Origin: Lachnospiraceae bacterium | GTDB taxonomy: Bacteria; Bacillota_A; Clostridia; Lachnospirales; Lachnospiraceae | Direction: 5' to 3' | DNA: 18,342 nt | NCBI GenBank assembly: GCA_017464045.1 | Contig: JAFUEG010000235.1 | Coordinates: 1 to 18,342 of the forward strand | Shown: one piece after another, positions 7,005-15,427 of the stretch | How the letters are laid out: every line of letters starts with the position of its first letter | How positions within the stretch are numbered: position 1 is the first letter of the stretch | Translations under genes and position numbers: made by a program | The notes under the pieces: model-generated | Told to the model about the DNA's origin: nothing | What the model saw: only the letters and a program-made list of their open reading frames with translations | The model's database searches: none

Positions 7005-8441
7005 ATGAAGAGGTATATTGCAGAAGGTTTAACAGAATATCTGAATGAGACCCATAGTGTATGGCATATGCCGGGGCATAAGAGAAAAATACTTGATTTT
7101 TCAGATGCTTTGGAAAATCCGGCGCAAGCTTTTTGCTGTGAAAAATATGATATAAAAAAGCTTGATATGACACTTGATATGTTGCATAAAATGGATGTTA
7201 CTGAAGTGCCGGGCCTTGATGATTTGCATAATCCTATGGGAATGATTCTTAAATCTGAAAAAGAGCTTGCAAGGGTTTATGATACACTTGCAAGCTATTA
7301 TCTTGTTAATGGCACAACCGGCGGAATTTTTGCTGCAGTTTCAGCGTGTGTATCAAATGGCGATAAGATAATCGTTGCATCAAATTGTCATAAATCAGTT
7401 CATAATATTATTGATTTACTTAAACTTAAAGTGGTTTACGTTAAGCCGGATTGTAATGGTGCCATAACACCTGAATCAGTTGAAATAGTATGTAAAAATA
7501 ATCCTGATGCTAAGGCTGCTGTTATTACAAGTCCTACATATGAAGGTGTTTTGTCTGAAATAGCTAAGATAAGTGAAATTATTCATGGAGCAGGGATGAA
7601 GCTCATAGTAGATGAAGCTCATGGAGCACATCTTCCGTTTATTAATTCCTTGAAAAAATATTCGGCTATATATAATAATGCGGATGTGGTTATCCAGAGC
7701 CTTCATAAAACGTTACCGTCCATGACACAGACTGCCATAATTCATGTTATGGATGAAGGTATTAATCTTAATATAAAAAAATATTTGGCTGTGTTTATGA
7801 GTTCATCACCTTCTTATATAATGCTTTGCGATATGGAAAGGGCAATAGATATAGCATTAAATAAAGATTACGAAGCTTACCTTATGATGCTTTATGATAT
7901 AAGAGATAAAATGAAGGAGTTAAAAAATTTAACCCTTTTAGATAATAGCAAATTTTTCGACAAAAAAAATACAGAGATTGATCCGACGAGATTGGTTTTG
8001 TTTGCAAAAGAACCAATTACAGGAGCCGGTTTTGAAAAACTTTTGTCGGATGAGTTTAGTGTCATTTGTGAAATGTCAGGGATAAATTATGTAGTGCTTA
8101 TTTCGACATTATTTGACACAAAGGATGACTTTGATTATTTATACAGTTCTTTAAAAAAAATTGATGATAATTATGATTATTATATAAAAAAAATAAAAGA
8201 TATTGAAAACCGGACAAATCAAGTATATACTTTCAATACTAATTGTAAAGATAAAGTATATATTGAAAAAATGGTAAATATGCTTAATGATTTGGAAGGG
8301 ACGGCTGCAAAAGATAATATATATGTTTATCCGCCCGGAATTTACATAGTAAAAAAAGGGGAAATCATGAAAAGAGAAATAATTGACGAGCTTATTTTAC
8401 ATGTGACACAGGGCAGGCAGCTTTTGGGTGATATAAATTGA
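7005..8441 (+). CDS. Orn/Lys/Arg decarboxylase family PLP enzyme (short form)
   Basis: The protein has 478 residues. It belongs to the fold-type I decarboxylases of arginine, lysine or ornithine, in the short form of Gram-positive bacteria (SpeA/YaaO-like), which lacks the N-terminal wing domain of the long enterobacterial enzymes. Motifs: HMPGHK (21-26), NGTTGG, VDEAHGAHLPF with cofactor-binding D203 and H206, and SLHKTLPSMTQ, in which K235 should form the Schiff base with pyridoxal phosphate. The C-terminal domain ends with YPPGIYIVKKGE, as in the family. The substrate cannot be read from sequence. The ribosome site (GAAAGAAG) is weak. The gene overlaps the following MATE transporter by four bases, suggesting coupled production of an amine-forming enzyme and an exporter. 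Confidence 0.88.
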   Translation: MKRYIAEGLTEYLNETHSVWHMPGHKRKILDFSDALENPAQAFCCEKYDIKKLDMTLDMLHKMDVTEVPGLDDLHNPMGMILKSEKELARVYDTLASYYLVNGTTGGIFAAVSACVSNGDKIIVASNCHKSVHNIIDLLKLKVVYVKPDCNGAITPESVEIVCKNNPDAKAAVITSPTYEGVLSEIAKISEIIHGAGMKLIVDEAHGAHLPFINSLKKYSAIYNNADVVIQSLHKTLPSMTQTAIIHVMDEGINLNIKKYLAVFMSSSPSYIMLCDMERAIDIALNKDYEAYLMMLYDIRDKMKELKNLTLLDNSKFFDKKNTEIDPTRLVLFAKEPITGAGFEKLLSDEFSVICEMSGINYVVLISTLFDTKDDFDYLYSSLKKIDDNYDYYIKKIKDIENRTNQVYTFNTNCKDKVYIEKMVNMLNDLEGTAAKDNIYVYPPGIYIVKKGEIMKREIIDELILHVTQGRQLLGDIN

Positions 8442-9775
8442 AAGAATTAACAAAGGGATATCCGGCAAAAGTAATACTTTTATTTGCATTTCCTCTGATG
8501 GCTAGCTTTATATTTCAGCAGCTTTACAATATGATAGATGCAAAAATTGTAAGTGCTTATGTCGGAACAAATGCGTTTGCGGCAATTGGAGCAACCGCAG
8601 TTGTATCAAATACAATCATAGGATTTATAAATGGTCTGACTCAGGGATTTGCCATTCCTGTTGCAAATGCTTTTGGTGCACAAAATTTTAGACAAATAAG
8701 AAGATTTGTCGCGGGAGCGATTATTCTTACATTTTCTACTGCATTTATACTCACCTTGGCCGGTGAAATTTTAATAAAAAGGATACTTATCCTGCTTAAT
8801 ACGACCGATGATATTATGCCTTTTGCAGTATCATATGTGAAGATTATATTGGCAGGAATTATTTTTACGGCTGTTTATAATTTCTGTGCAAATACCCTTC
8901 GCGCAATAGGCGACAGCAAGACACCTCTTTACTGTCTTATTATTTCGGTTGTTCTTAATATCTTTCTTGACCTTTTATTTGTAAAGGGTTTTTCATGGGA
9001 AATAAAGGGGGCAGCTTATGCGACCATAATTTCACAGGCGGTTTCGGGATTTTCCTGTCTTTTTTATATGATTTATAAATATAAGGAAATTCTTCCTAAA
9101 AGAGATGACTTTACAATTACAGGTAAGGAGTATACTAACCTTATAACAACAGGTCTTGCTATGGGACTTATGTCATGTATCGTTAATATAGGAACTATTA
9201 TACTTCAGGGCGCAATCAACGGTTTAGGGACAGCAATTGTAACCGCACATACCGCGGCAAGAAGACTATTTGATATATTGACTATATTTTTATACTCTAT
9301 CGGAATTGCCATGACTACATATGTGAGTCAGAATATGGGAGCCGGAGAGAAAAAAAGGATAAAACAGGGAATATGGCAGGCACATATAATTGTTACGGCG
9401 ATTACTACGGTTTTGCTAATTATATGTTTTACGTTAGGACGATTTATAGTGGAATGGATAACAAGTACTGACAGTCCGGAGATAGTTGATCCGGCGGTAA
9501 TGTATATGAGAATCAGTGTATTGTTTTTTTATGCACTTGGTCCGCTTTTTGTTATGCGTTGTTCACTTCAGGGAATGGGACATAAGATTATGCCGATTAT
9601 CTCAAGTATAACGGAGATGATTATTAAGATTTTGTCGGTTATCTTTTTGGTGCCTAAGTTTGGATATAAGGGAGTAGCATTTACCGAGCCGATAAGCTGG
9701 GTTGTTATGGCGGTGATTTTATGGACCGCATACCTTATCGTAGTACGTGAGATAACGGATATAAAGAGTGAATAG
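8438..9775 (+). CDS. MATE family multidrug/cation efflux transporter
   Basis: This 445-residue membrane protein has about twelve hydrophobic segments in two similar halves. The N-terminal part, PLMASFIFQQLYNMIDAKIV followed by a GATAVVSN region and the GLTQGFAIPVANAFGAQN loop, is typical of bacterial MATE proteins, which export cationic compounds using a Na+ or H+ gradient. The start is TTG 8438 inside TTGA, which also holds the stop of the preceding decarboxylase gene; GGGTGAT lies about five bases upstream. Termination-reinitiation coupling is therefore likely. The substrate is unknown; export of an amine made by the neighbouring enzyme is a guess from context. I see no convincing terminator after it. 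Confidence 0.92.
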   Translation: MKELTKGYPAKVILLFAFPLMASFIFQQLYNMIDAKIVSAYVGTNAFAAIGATAVVSNTIIGFINGLTQGFAIPVANAFGAQNFRQIRRFVAGAIILTFSTAFILTLAGEILIKRILILLNTTDDIMPFAVSYVKIILAGIIFTAVYNFCANTLRAIGDSKTPLYCLIISVVLNIFLDLLFVKGFSWEIKGAAYATIISQAVSGFSCLFYMIYKYKEILPKRDDFTITGKEYTNLITTGLAMGLMSCIVNIGTIILQGAINGLGTAIVTAHTAARRLFDILTIFLYSIGIAMTTYVSQNMGAGEKKRIKQGIWQAHIIVTAITTVLLIICFTLGRFIVEWITSTDSPEIVDPAVMYMRISVLFFYALGPLFVMRCSLQGMGHKIMPIISSITEMIIKILSVIFLVPKFGYKGVAFTEPISWVVMAVILWTAYLIVVREITDIKSE

Positions 9776-9839
9776 AGGTTGAAAATATTAATAAAAATTT
9801 TAAAAATATGTCTTTAATAATTAATAAAAAAATAAAAAC

Positions 9840-9868
9840 TTTATAATATTTGTTTTTCATGTTATAAT
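9840..9868 (+). promoter_or_regulatory. Promoter of the ptb-buk operon
   Basis: A perfect TATAAT (9863-9868) is preceded by TGT, giving an extended -10. TTTATA (9840-9845), 17 bp upstream, matches four of six -35 bases. Transcription would start near 9875, about 47 nt before ptb. Confidence 0.6.
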
Positions 9869-9921
9869 GTATTGTAATTGCTTTGCGAACGGCAAAATAT
9901 ATATATGAAAGGATTTTTGAA

Positions 9922-10842
9922 ATGAACAAGGGTTTTGATGCATTACTTGCTAAGATTAGCGAATGTAGTATGAAGAAGGTATCTGTTGCAAACGCACAGG
10001 ATGATGCGGTTCTTGAGGCTGTAAGAGCTGCAAAGGATAAGAATATTGCAGATGCAATTCTTGTTGGTGATGAAGATAAGATTAAAGAGATAGCAGCTTC
10101 AAAGAATATTGATGTATCAGATTTTGAGATAGTAGATGTTAAAGATATGATTGAGGCAGCAAGAACAGCAGTTAAGCTTGTACATGACGGTAAGGCCGAC
10201 ATGTATATGAAGGGTCTTATTGATACAAAGGACTTCTTAAGAAGTGTTCTTGATAAGGAGGTTGGACTTAGAACCGGTAATCCTCTTTCGCACGTTGCGG
10301 TATTTGAGGTTGAAGGCTATGACAGACTTTTGTTCTTATCAGATGTTGCATTTATTCCTTATCCTACACTTGAGGATAAGGTTGGTATAATTAAAAATAC
10401 TGTTGAGGTTGCTCAGGCTTGTGGAATAGAGTGTCCTAAGGTTGCACCTGTTGCGGCAGTTGAGGTAGTAAATCCCAAGATGCCTGTTACAGTTGAGGCA
10501 GCAGAGCTTACCAAGATGAATGAGGAAGGAAAGATTGAAGGCTGTATCGTTGACGGTCCTCTTTCACTTGACCTTGCCATTGATCCTGAGGCAGCAAGAC
10601 ATAAGGGAGCTACAGGACGTAAGATAGTTGGTGATGCGGATGTAATCTTATTCCCTGATATTCATGCAGGTAACCTTGTATATAAGTGTCTTGTTCATAC
10701 CGCAAATGTTAAGAACGGCTGTATTCTTACAGGAACCAAAGCACCGGTTATCCTTACTTCACGTTCGGATGAGTTTGAGACTAAGGTAAATTCTATTGCG
10801 CTTGCAGCGATTGTTGCAGAGGAGCTTAGCAAGACAAAGTAG
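9922..10842 (+). CDS. ptb: Phosphate butyryltransferase
   Basis: The 306-residue protein starts at ATG 9922, with GAAAGGA eight bases upstream; thirteen extra in-frame codons back to 9883 are rejected because the ribosome site would lie inside them. It converts butyryl-CoA and phosphate to butyryl phosphate and CoA in the cytosol. Family features: a GKADMYMKGLIDT segment (90-102), PLSHVAVFE (121-129), a central VAAVEVVNPKMP region (177-188), DGPLSLDLAI (211-220), and the C-terminal GDADVILFPDIHAGNLVYK (237-255). It belongs to the phosphate acetyl/butyryltransferase family; the butyryl role is assigned from length and from buk lying next to it. Lysine is mostly AAG, unlike several neighbours, which suggests high expression. 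Confidence 0.92.
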   Translation: MNKGFDALLAKISECSMKKVSVANAQDDAVLEAVRAAKDKNIADAILVGDEDKIKEIAASKNIDVSDFEIVDVKDMIEAARTAVKLVHDGKADMYMKGLIDTKDFLRSVLDKEVGLRTGNPLSHVAVFEVEGYDRLLFLSDVAFIPYPTLEDKVGIIKNTVEVAQACGIECPKVAPVAAVEVVNPKMPVTVEAAELTKMNEEGKIEGCIVDGPLSLDLAIDPEAARHKGATGRKIVGDADVILFPDIHAGNLVYKCLVHTANVKNGCILTGTKAPVILTSRSDEFETKVNSIALAAIVAEELSKTK

Positions 10843-10897
10843 TTAATAAAAAAGAACTATAATTAATTATATAAAACATATTAAAAAGGAGACAACG

Positions 10898-11968
10898 ATG
10901 GGATATAAATCACTTATTATTAATCCTGGTTCAACTTCAACCAAGATTGGTGTGTTTGAAGATGAGAACCTTTTATTTGAACAGACTTTAAGACATGCAA
11001 CCGAAGAAATGGCTAAGTATGATTCAATAGTTGCACAAAAGGATTTCCGTAAGGAAGTTATTACCAAGGTTTTGGCTGACAATAATTTTGATATCAAATC
11101 TCTTGATGTCGTAGTCGGCCGTGGAGGTTTGCTTAAGCCTATACCGGGTGGTACTTATGAGGTAACGGATGCGCTTATCAAGGATTTGGTTGAGGCTAAA
11201 AGAGGTGAGCACGCATCAAATCTTGGTGGTTTAATCGCAAAGGAAATTGCTGATGAGGTTGGTGTTCCTGCTTACATAGTTGACCCTGTAGTTGTTGATG
11301 AGCTTAGTGACGTGGCAAGAATTTCAGGACATCCGGAGATGCCTAGAACAAGTATCTTCCATGCACTTAACCAGAAGGCAGTTGCTAAAAGATATGCTAA
11401 AGAAAAGGGTGTTCCTTATGAGTCACTTAACCTTATAGTTGTTCATATGGGTGGTGGTGTTTCTGTCGGAGCACATAAGGATGGAAAGGTTATAGATGTA
11501 TTTAATGCACTTAATGGTGATGGTGCATTTTCACCTGAGAGAGCAGGAGCCATACCAAACGGTGAGCTTGTAAGACTTTGCTATTCAGGTAAATACACAG
11601 AAAAAGAGATGGTTAAGCAGCTTGTCGGTAAGGCAGGTTACAATGCTTATCTTGGAACTAATGATCAGAGAGATGTTGAAGATCTTGCATTTAACAAGAA
11701 TGACGCTAAGGCTAAACTTGTTATGGATGCTTTTATATATCAGGTTGCTAAGGATATGGGAGCTCAGGCTACAGTACTTTGCGGTAAGGTTGACCAGGTA
11801 ATTCTTACAGGTGGTATCGCTTACTCGGATTATGTTGTTGACGAGCTCAAAAAGCGTGCAGGATTTATAGCACCATTTACTGTATATGCAGGCGAGGATG
11901 AACTTCTTGCATTGGCACAGGGTGCTTTAAGAGTATTAAATAAAGAAGAGGAAGCTAAGGTTTATTAA
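10898..11968 (+). CDS. buk: Butyrate kinase
   Basis: The 356-residue length is right for butyrate kinase (acetokinase family, ASKHA fold). It takes butyryl phosphate and ADP to butyrate and ATP, the last step of this butyrate route. Motifs: the phosphate loop [14 protein letters not shown] (8-21), VGRGG (73-77), and the nucleotide-binding [20 protein letters not shown] block (181-200) followed by [14 protein letters not shown] (207-220). The C-terminal [11 protein letters not shown] stretch is the second adenosine-binding motif. AAGGAG lies six bases before ATG 10898. It follows ptb by 55 bp and is trailed after 15 bp by a repeat membrane protein. Branched or other short acyl phosphates could also be substrates. 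Confidence 0.95.
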   Translation: MGYKSLIINPGSTSTKIGVFEDENLLFEQTLRHATEEMAKYDSIVAQKDFRKEVITKVLADNNFDIKSLDVVVGRGGLLKPIPGGTYEVTDALIKDLVEAKRGEHASNLGGLIAKEIADEVGVPAYIVDPVVVDELSDVARISGHPEMPRTSIFHALNQKAVAKRYAKEKGVPYESLNLIVVHMGGGVSVGAHKDGKVIDVFNALNGDGAFSPERAGAIPNGELVRLCYSGKYTEKEMVKQLVGKAGYNAYLGTNDQRDVEDLAFNKNDAKAKLVMDAFIYQVAKDMGAQATVLCGKVDQVILTGGIAYSDYVVDELKKRAGFIAPFTVYAGEDELLALAQGALRVLNKEEEAKVY

Positions 11969-11983
11969 GAAAGGAGTAAGGTA

Positions 11984-12910
11984 ATGGATAACAATCAACA
12001 GAACAATTACCAACAAACACAGGCAGGCTATGGTCAGCCACAGCAGCAGTACCAGGCAGGCTACGGTCAGCCACAGCAGCAGTACCAGGCAGGTTACGGT
12101 CAGCCACAGCAGCAGTATCAGGCAGGTTACGGTCAGCCACAGCAGCAGTACCAGGCAGGTTATGGTCAGCCACAATATCAGGCAGGTTATGGTCAGCCAT
12201 ACGGAGGCCAGATGGCAAAGGTTACAGCTAATGTTAAAAATGTTACAAATGAGTTTAAGGGAAAAGTATCAAGTATGGGACTCAGTGTATGGTGCTTGCT
12301 TGGAATAATAGGAGCTATGCTTCTTATCGTTGGTCCTTTTATGAACTTTGCAACTATCCACTTTAATTCAAATTATGCATATGAGGATTATAATTGGAAA
12401 ACTGACAGAGAAACTATGTATAATTGGAAGTTAAGAGTAAGTGACGGTCTTAGTTTATTTGAGCTTTCAAAGGCAAGTGGAACTGTAGGAAGAATACTTA
12501 AAAATAATCCTGAGAATATTACAAAGGATACTGCAGTTTCATATATTGAAATGGCAGATTCTATGGCGTCTGTTTACACTCAAGAAATTAGTGATGAGAT
12601 AACTATTAAGAAGAGTTCTATAAATGAGGCTGTAGGTACAGCTAAGCTTATGGTTAAAGGAAGAGCAGCTCTTTTGATAGCTCCTTGGATTATAATTATC
12701 TGTGGATTAGGACTTCTTATATTTACAGTAATTAATAACAAGATTTTAAAAATTGTATGCGCAGCTGTTCCGGTTGTATTTATTATCTGGCTTATGGCTT
12801 GTTCAGCACACTTCTTCTCAATGATAGGAATAGGTGCATGGGCAATATTACTTGGCGTTATTCTTGGACTTGTTAGTGCTTTTCTTGACAAATCAAACTT
12901 TGGTTATTAA
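11984..12910 (+). CDS. Membrane protein with GYGQPQQQYQA-repeat tail
   Basis: I do not recognise a family for this 308-residue protein. Residues 1-77 are low-complexity and rich in Gln, Tyr and Gly: four exact copies of GYGQPQQQYQA, then a shortened GYGQPQYQA and GYGQPYGGQ. A basic linker follows (78-98), then a hydrophobic span (about 100-124), a loop of about 100 mostly polar residues (125-226) and three more spans (228-250, 254-275, 278-301). The N-terminal tail has no signal peptide and probably stays in the cytosol, with the loop outside. AAGGAG lies seven bases before ATG 11984, only 15 bp after buk, so it is in the butyrate operon. Similar Gln/Tyr/Pro-rich tails occur on many Clostridia membrane proteins of unknown role. 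No enzymatic motif is seen. Confidence 0.8.
   Translation: MDNNQQNNYQQTQAGYGQPQQQYQAGYGQPQQQYQAGYGQPQQQYQAGYGQPQQQYQAGYGQPQYQAGYGQPYGGQMAKVTANVKNVTNEFKGKVSSMGLSVWCLLGIIGAMLLIVGPFMNFATIHFNSNYAYEDYNWKTDRETMYNWKLRVSDGLSLFELSKASGTVGRILKNNPENITKDTAVSYIEMADSMASVYTQEISDEITIKKSSINEAVGTAKLMVKGRAALLIAPWIIIICGLGLLIFTVINNKILKIVCAAVPVVFIIWLMACSAHFFSMIGIGAWAILLGVILGLVSAFLDKSNFGY
12026..12211 (+). repeat. 33-bp in-frame tandem repeat (GYGQPQQQYQA)
   Basis: Four full 33-bp units run from 12026 to 12157, followed by two shortened 27-bp units (12158-12184 and 12185-12211). The full units differ from each other only at third codon positions (Tyr and Gly codons), so the protein repeat is exact. Copy number is likely to vary between strains by slippage or recombination. 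Confidence 0.95.
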
Positions 12911-12941
12911 TTATAAAGTAGTTATAGGGAGGAAATAGTTG

Positions 12942-15281
12942 ATGGATAATAATTTTAATAACGGAAATTTTAATCCGAATTTAAATCCTAATCCGTATAA
13001 TATCCCTGTTGGTCAACCACAAAATAATCCGAACTTTAATCAGCCACAGGATGCAGGAGCAGCACAGCCTGTAAATAACATGGGCTTTCAGCCGCAGGAT
13101 GCAGGAGCAGCACAGCCTGTAAATAATATGGGCTTTCAGCCGCAGGATGCGGGAGCAGCACAGCCTGTAAATAACATGGGCTTTCAGCCACAGGATGCAG
13201 GAGCAGCACAGCCTGTAAATAATATGGGCTTTACACCACAGAATTTTGGAGCAGTACAGTCAGGATCCCCTGACATGAGTTCTCAGTTTGCACAGATTAA
13301 TCAACAAAATATGCAGCAGTTTAATAATAATCCAGGGTTTAATCAGCCTGTAACACCGGCCGTTCAGCCTAATGGAAAGAAACCTAAAAAGCAAAAAGGT
13401 CCAAAGAAACCGTTAAGCGGTGGAGCTATTGCAGGTATCATCACCGCTGTTGCAGCAGTTATTGCACTTGTTGTATGTGGAATTATCTTTCTTCCAAAGA
13501 TGTTTAAGTCACCTACGGATAAAGTAAGGGATGCTTTCGAGAAAACATTTAAAACAAGCGAAAATGCAGTTGATTTTAATAAGAAACTTCTGGAAGAAGG
13601 CGGAGAAATAAAAATCGGAGCAAAAATCGACAACTTAGCAGGAGAGGATTTTCCTGTGGAATACAATGTTGATGTGATTTATGCACCAAAGGATAAGCTT
13701 GTAAATGCTGACGTTGATCTTCTCCTTTCAGGAGATGATATATTAAATCTTAAGCTTGTAGGAACAGAAAATGATACATATATATCTGCTCCTGACATCA
13801 TAGATGCTTATTTTAAGCTTCCAAATGATGATTTTGCTAACAAGCTTGCTAATTCCGAGATAGGACAGCTTATGGAGCTTGATGCCAGCCAGCTTGGCGA
13901 TATGAGCATTAATTATTTTGACATATCAGCAGACGCAGCAGGTAATCAGTTGGATATAGCTGATAATATCTGGAAAAAGAGCGAGGTCAAAAAAGGTAAA
14001 AAGGCTACAGTAACAGTAAATGGTAAGAGTGTTAAGGCTCAAAAGTTTACTGTAACAATACCAACTGAAACTATACTTAATGAAGTAGAAAGTGCAGCCG
14101 GTGATACACTTGATGAATTGGTAAAAGAGAGCGGAATGTCTATTTCCAGTCTTAATAGTTCAATAGCAAAGGCATTAGGTGAAAATATAGTTGCAGATGT
14201 ATATGTAAATGATGGTAAAGTTGTCAAGGTTGAGTGTAAAGGAAACGAGATGATATCCTACGATTTATGGTTGGATTGCAGCAGTGATGAAATATCCGGT
14301 GAAATTACATTTGGCTATGCAGGAGAAAATATTGTTATAAGTTTGGATATCAAAGATCCGGAAGGTAATCCGAATGGTAACGTTAAATTTAATTTTGTTG
14401 GTGAAGTCATCGATGTAAACTTCAATTCAACTATAGTTGACAAAAATGATGAACAAGGTGCAACAATCAATCTCGATGTTATATACAGTTCTCAGACTTT
14501 ATTTAAGGGAAGTATAAGTGTAAATGAAAACTTAAATAATAAGTCTGCTTCAAATGTCGACAGTTCAGCACAGGTTTATGATGTTTGTTCAATGTCACAG
14601 GATGATTTGATTTCAGTTGTATCGGATAACATGTATTCCATCAATGAGTGGGCAACAAATGTTTCACAGAATCCTATTTTATCGAGTATGTTAGGTGGTT
14701 TATCAGGCGATATTGGCATGGAAGATGACTGGGATGATGACTGGGATGATGACTACGACGATGATTGGGAAGATGATTGGGAAGATGATTATGATTATGA
14801 TGAAAATGATATGATTCTTTCTGAGGATGGAGTCGATGTAGAAATACTTGGTTCCTTAGATGGACTTGAATGTACATATAAGGGAACATATACAATAGAA
14901 TTTACAGATGATTCTTATGACTTTGATGTTGATTATTCGCTTGAAAGTTCATATTGGTATGATTCTCCTTTAGAGCTTGCAAGTGAGATGTATATACCTG
15001 AGGATGATGAGTATTCGACCTATGAATTCCCTGAGCAGGAGATAGGTGGCTCTATTGAGTTTGAAGGTACGACAGTTTATTACTCAAAGCTGCACATAGT
15101 TGAAACTTATAAAGACAGTGATTGGTCTTCTGAATATATTAGATATATATTTGTAAGAGAGGTGGCTGATGGCGTTTACCTTGAAGCAGAATTATGGATG
15201 TATCCTGATTCAGATAAGTATAATTTAACAACAGAAGAACTTGTTAAAGTAGTTTCATCAGAGTACTTTGCAGTTAAATAA
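12942..15281 (+). CDS. Large repeat-tailed single-span surface protein
   Basis: I do not recognise this 779-residue protein. ATG 12942 is chosen with GGGAGG about nine bases upstream; a TTG three bases earlier is possible. Residues 1-33 are Asn/Pro-rich; 34-97 are four exact copies of a 16-residue unit (QPQDAGAAQPVNNMGF). A further Gln/Asn-rich part and a lysine cluster (about 143-155) precede one membrane span (161-184). The basic side suggests that the tail is cytosolic and residues 185-779 are outside. The outer part looks beta-rich and lipoprotein-like. It contains an Asp/Trp/Tyr tract (593-624) and ends in a further domain of about 150 residues. No cysteine motif, catalytic signature or anchor is evident. 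It is the last gene before the hairpin terminator. Its role and any link to butyrate formation are unknown. Confidence 0.8.
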   Translation: MDNNFNNGNFNPNLNPNPYNIPVGQPQNNPNFNQPQDAGAAQPVNNMGFQPQDAGAAQPVNNMGFQPQDAGAAQPVNNMGFQPQDAGAAQPVNNMGFTPQNFGAVQSGSPDMSSQFAQINQQNMQQFNNNPGFNQPVTPAVQPNGKKPKKQKGPKKPLSGGAIAGIITAVAAVIALVVCGIIFLPKMFKSPTDKVRDAFEKTFKTSENAVDFNKKLLEEGGEIKIGAKIDNLAGEDFPVEYNVDVIYAPKDKLVNADVDLLLSGDDILNLKLVGTENDTYISAPDIIDAYFKLPNDDFANKLANSEIGQLMELDASQLGDMSINYFDISADAAGNQLDIADNIWKKSEVKKGKKATVTVNGKSVKAQKFTVTIPTETILNEVESAAGDTLDELVKESGMSISSLNSSIAKALGENIVADVYVNDGKVVKVECKGNEMISYDLWLDCSSDEISGEITFGYAGENIVISLDIKDPEGNPNGNVKFNFVGEVIDVNFNSTIVDKNDEQGATINLDVIYSSQTLFKGSISVNENLNNKSASNVDSSAQVYDVCSMSQDDLISVVSDNMYSINEWATNVSQNPILSSMLGGLSGDIGMEDDWDDDWDDDYDDDWEDDWEDDYDYDENDMILSEDGVDVEILGSLDGLECTYKGTYTIEFTDDSYDFDVDYSLESSYWYDSPLELASEMYIPEDDEYSTYEFPEQEIGGSIEFEGTTVYYSKLHIVETYKDSDWSSEYIRYIFVREVADGVYLEAELWMYPDSDKYNLTTEELVKVVSSEYFAVK
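13041..13232 (+). repeat. 48-bp in-frame tandem repeat
   Basis: Four 48-bp units (starting at 13041, 13089, 13137 and 13185) each encode QPQDAGAAQPVNNMGF. They differ only at synonymous positions (CCA/CCG, GCA/GCG, AAC/AAT). A fifth, diverged unit follows from 13233. Confidence 0.95.
14718..14813 (+). repeat. Asp/Trp/Tyr-rich 4-residue periodic tract
   Basis: Codons 593-624 of the large repeat-tailed protein read as tetrads of an aromatic residue followed by three acidic residues (WDDD, YDDD, WEDD). Between E594 and D623 every residue is D, E, W, Y or N. The DNA shows a matching 12-bp period built on GATGATGACTGG-like units. A metal- or cation-binding surface is a reasonable guess. Confidence 0.85.
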
Positions 15282-15306
15282 ATATTGTAAAGTTTGTAAA
15301 TAAAGT

Positions 15307-15352
15307 ATAAAATAAGGATGTTTACTTGCATTAGTAGGCATCCTTATTTTAT
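15307..15352 (+). terminator. Hairpin terminator of the ptb-buk operon
   Basis: A perfect 14-bp stem (15307-15320 with 15339-15352) carries TAAGGATG/CATCCTTA in its core. It can extend inward through G-U and Watson-Crick pairs to a six-base loop near 15327-15332. The 3' arm ends in TTATTTTAT, giving the U-rich end. It lies 25 bp after the stop codon. Confidence 0.85.
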
Positions 15353-15371
15353 GTTGAGGTTTTAAATGATA

Positions 15372-15401
15372 ATAACATTTCTGTTGTCACGTTGATATAA
15401 T
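15372..15401 (+). promoter_or_regulatory. Possible aroD promoter
   Basis: A perfect TATAAT (15396-15401) has ATAACA (15372-15377, four of six -35 matches) 18 bp upstream. Transcription near 15408 would leave a leader of about 20 nt. Confidence 0.45.
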
Positions 15402-15427
15402 ATTATGTATGTGGAGAATGGTAGACT

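Noticed and set aside
9776..9840. Terminator after the MATE gene
   Set aside because: Only AT-rich partial dyads (ATTAATAAAAATTTTAAAAAT-like) are seen, with no GC-containing stem.
9735..10202. Minus-strand open frame of 155 codons over the ptb start
   Set aside because: It is antisense to the MATE end, the ptb promoter and the ptb N-terminus; its Ser/Ala-rich composition is typical of a shadow frame.
12026..12211. Regular repeats that could look like a CRISPR array
   Set aside because: Units are directly joined without spacers, lie in frame inside a coding sequence and differ only at silent positions. The same applies to 13041-13232.
11936..12218. Two long minus-strand open frames rich in repeats opposite the GYGQ tail
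   Set aside because: They are frame shadows of the 33-bp repeat, which lacks stops in several frames. They have no ribosome site and do not extend beyond the repeat and its flanks.
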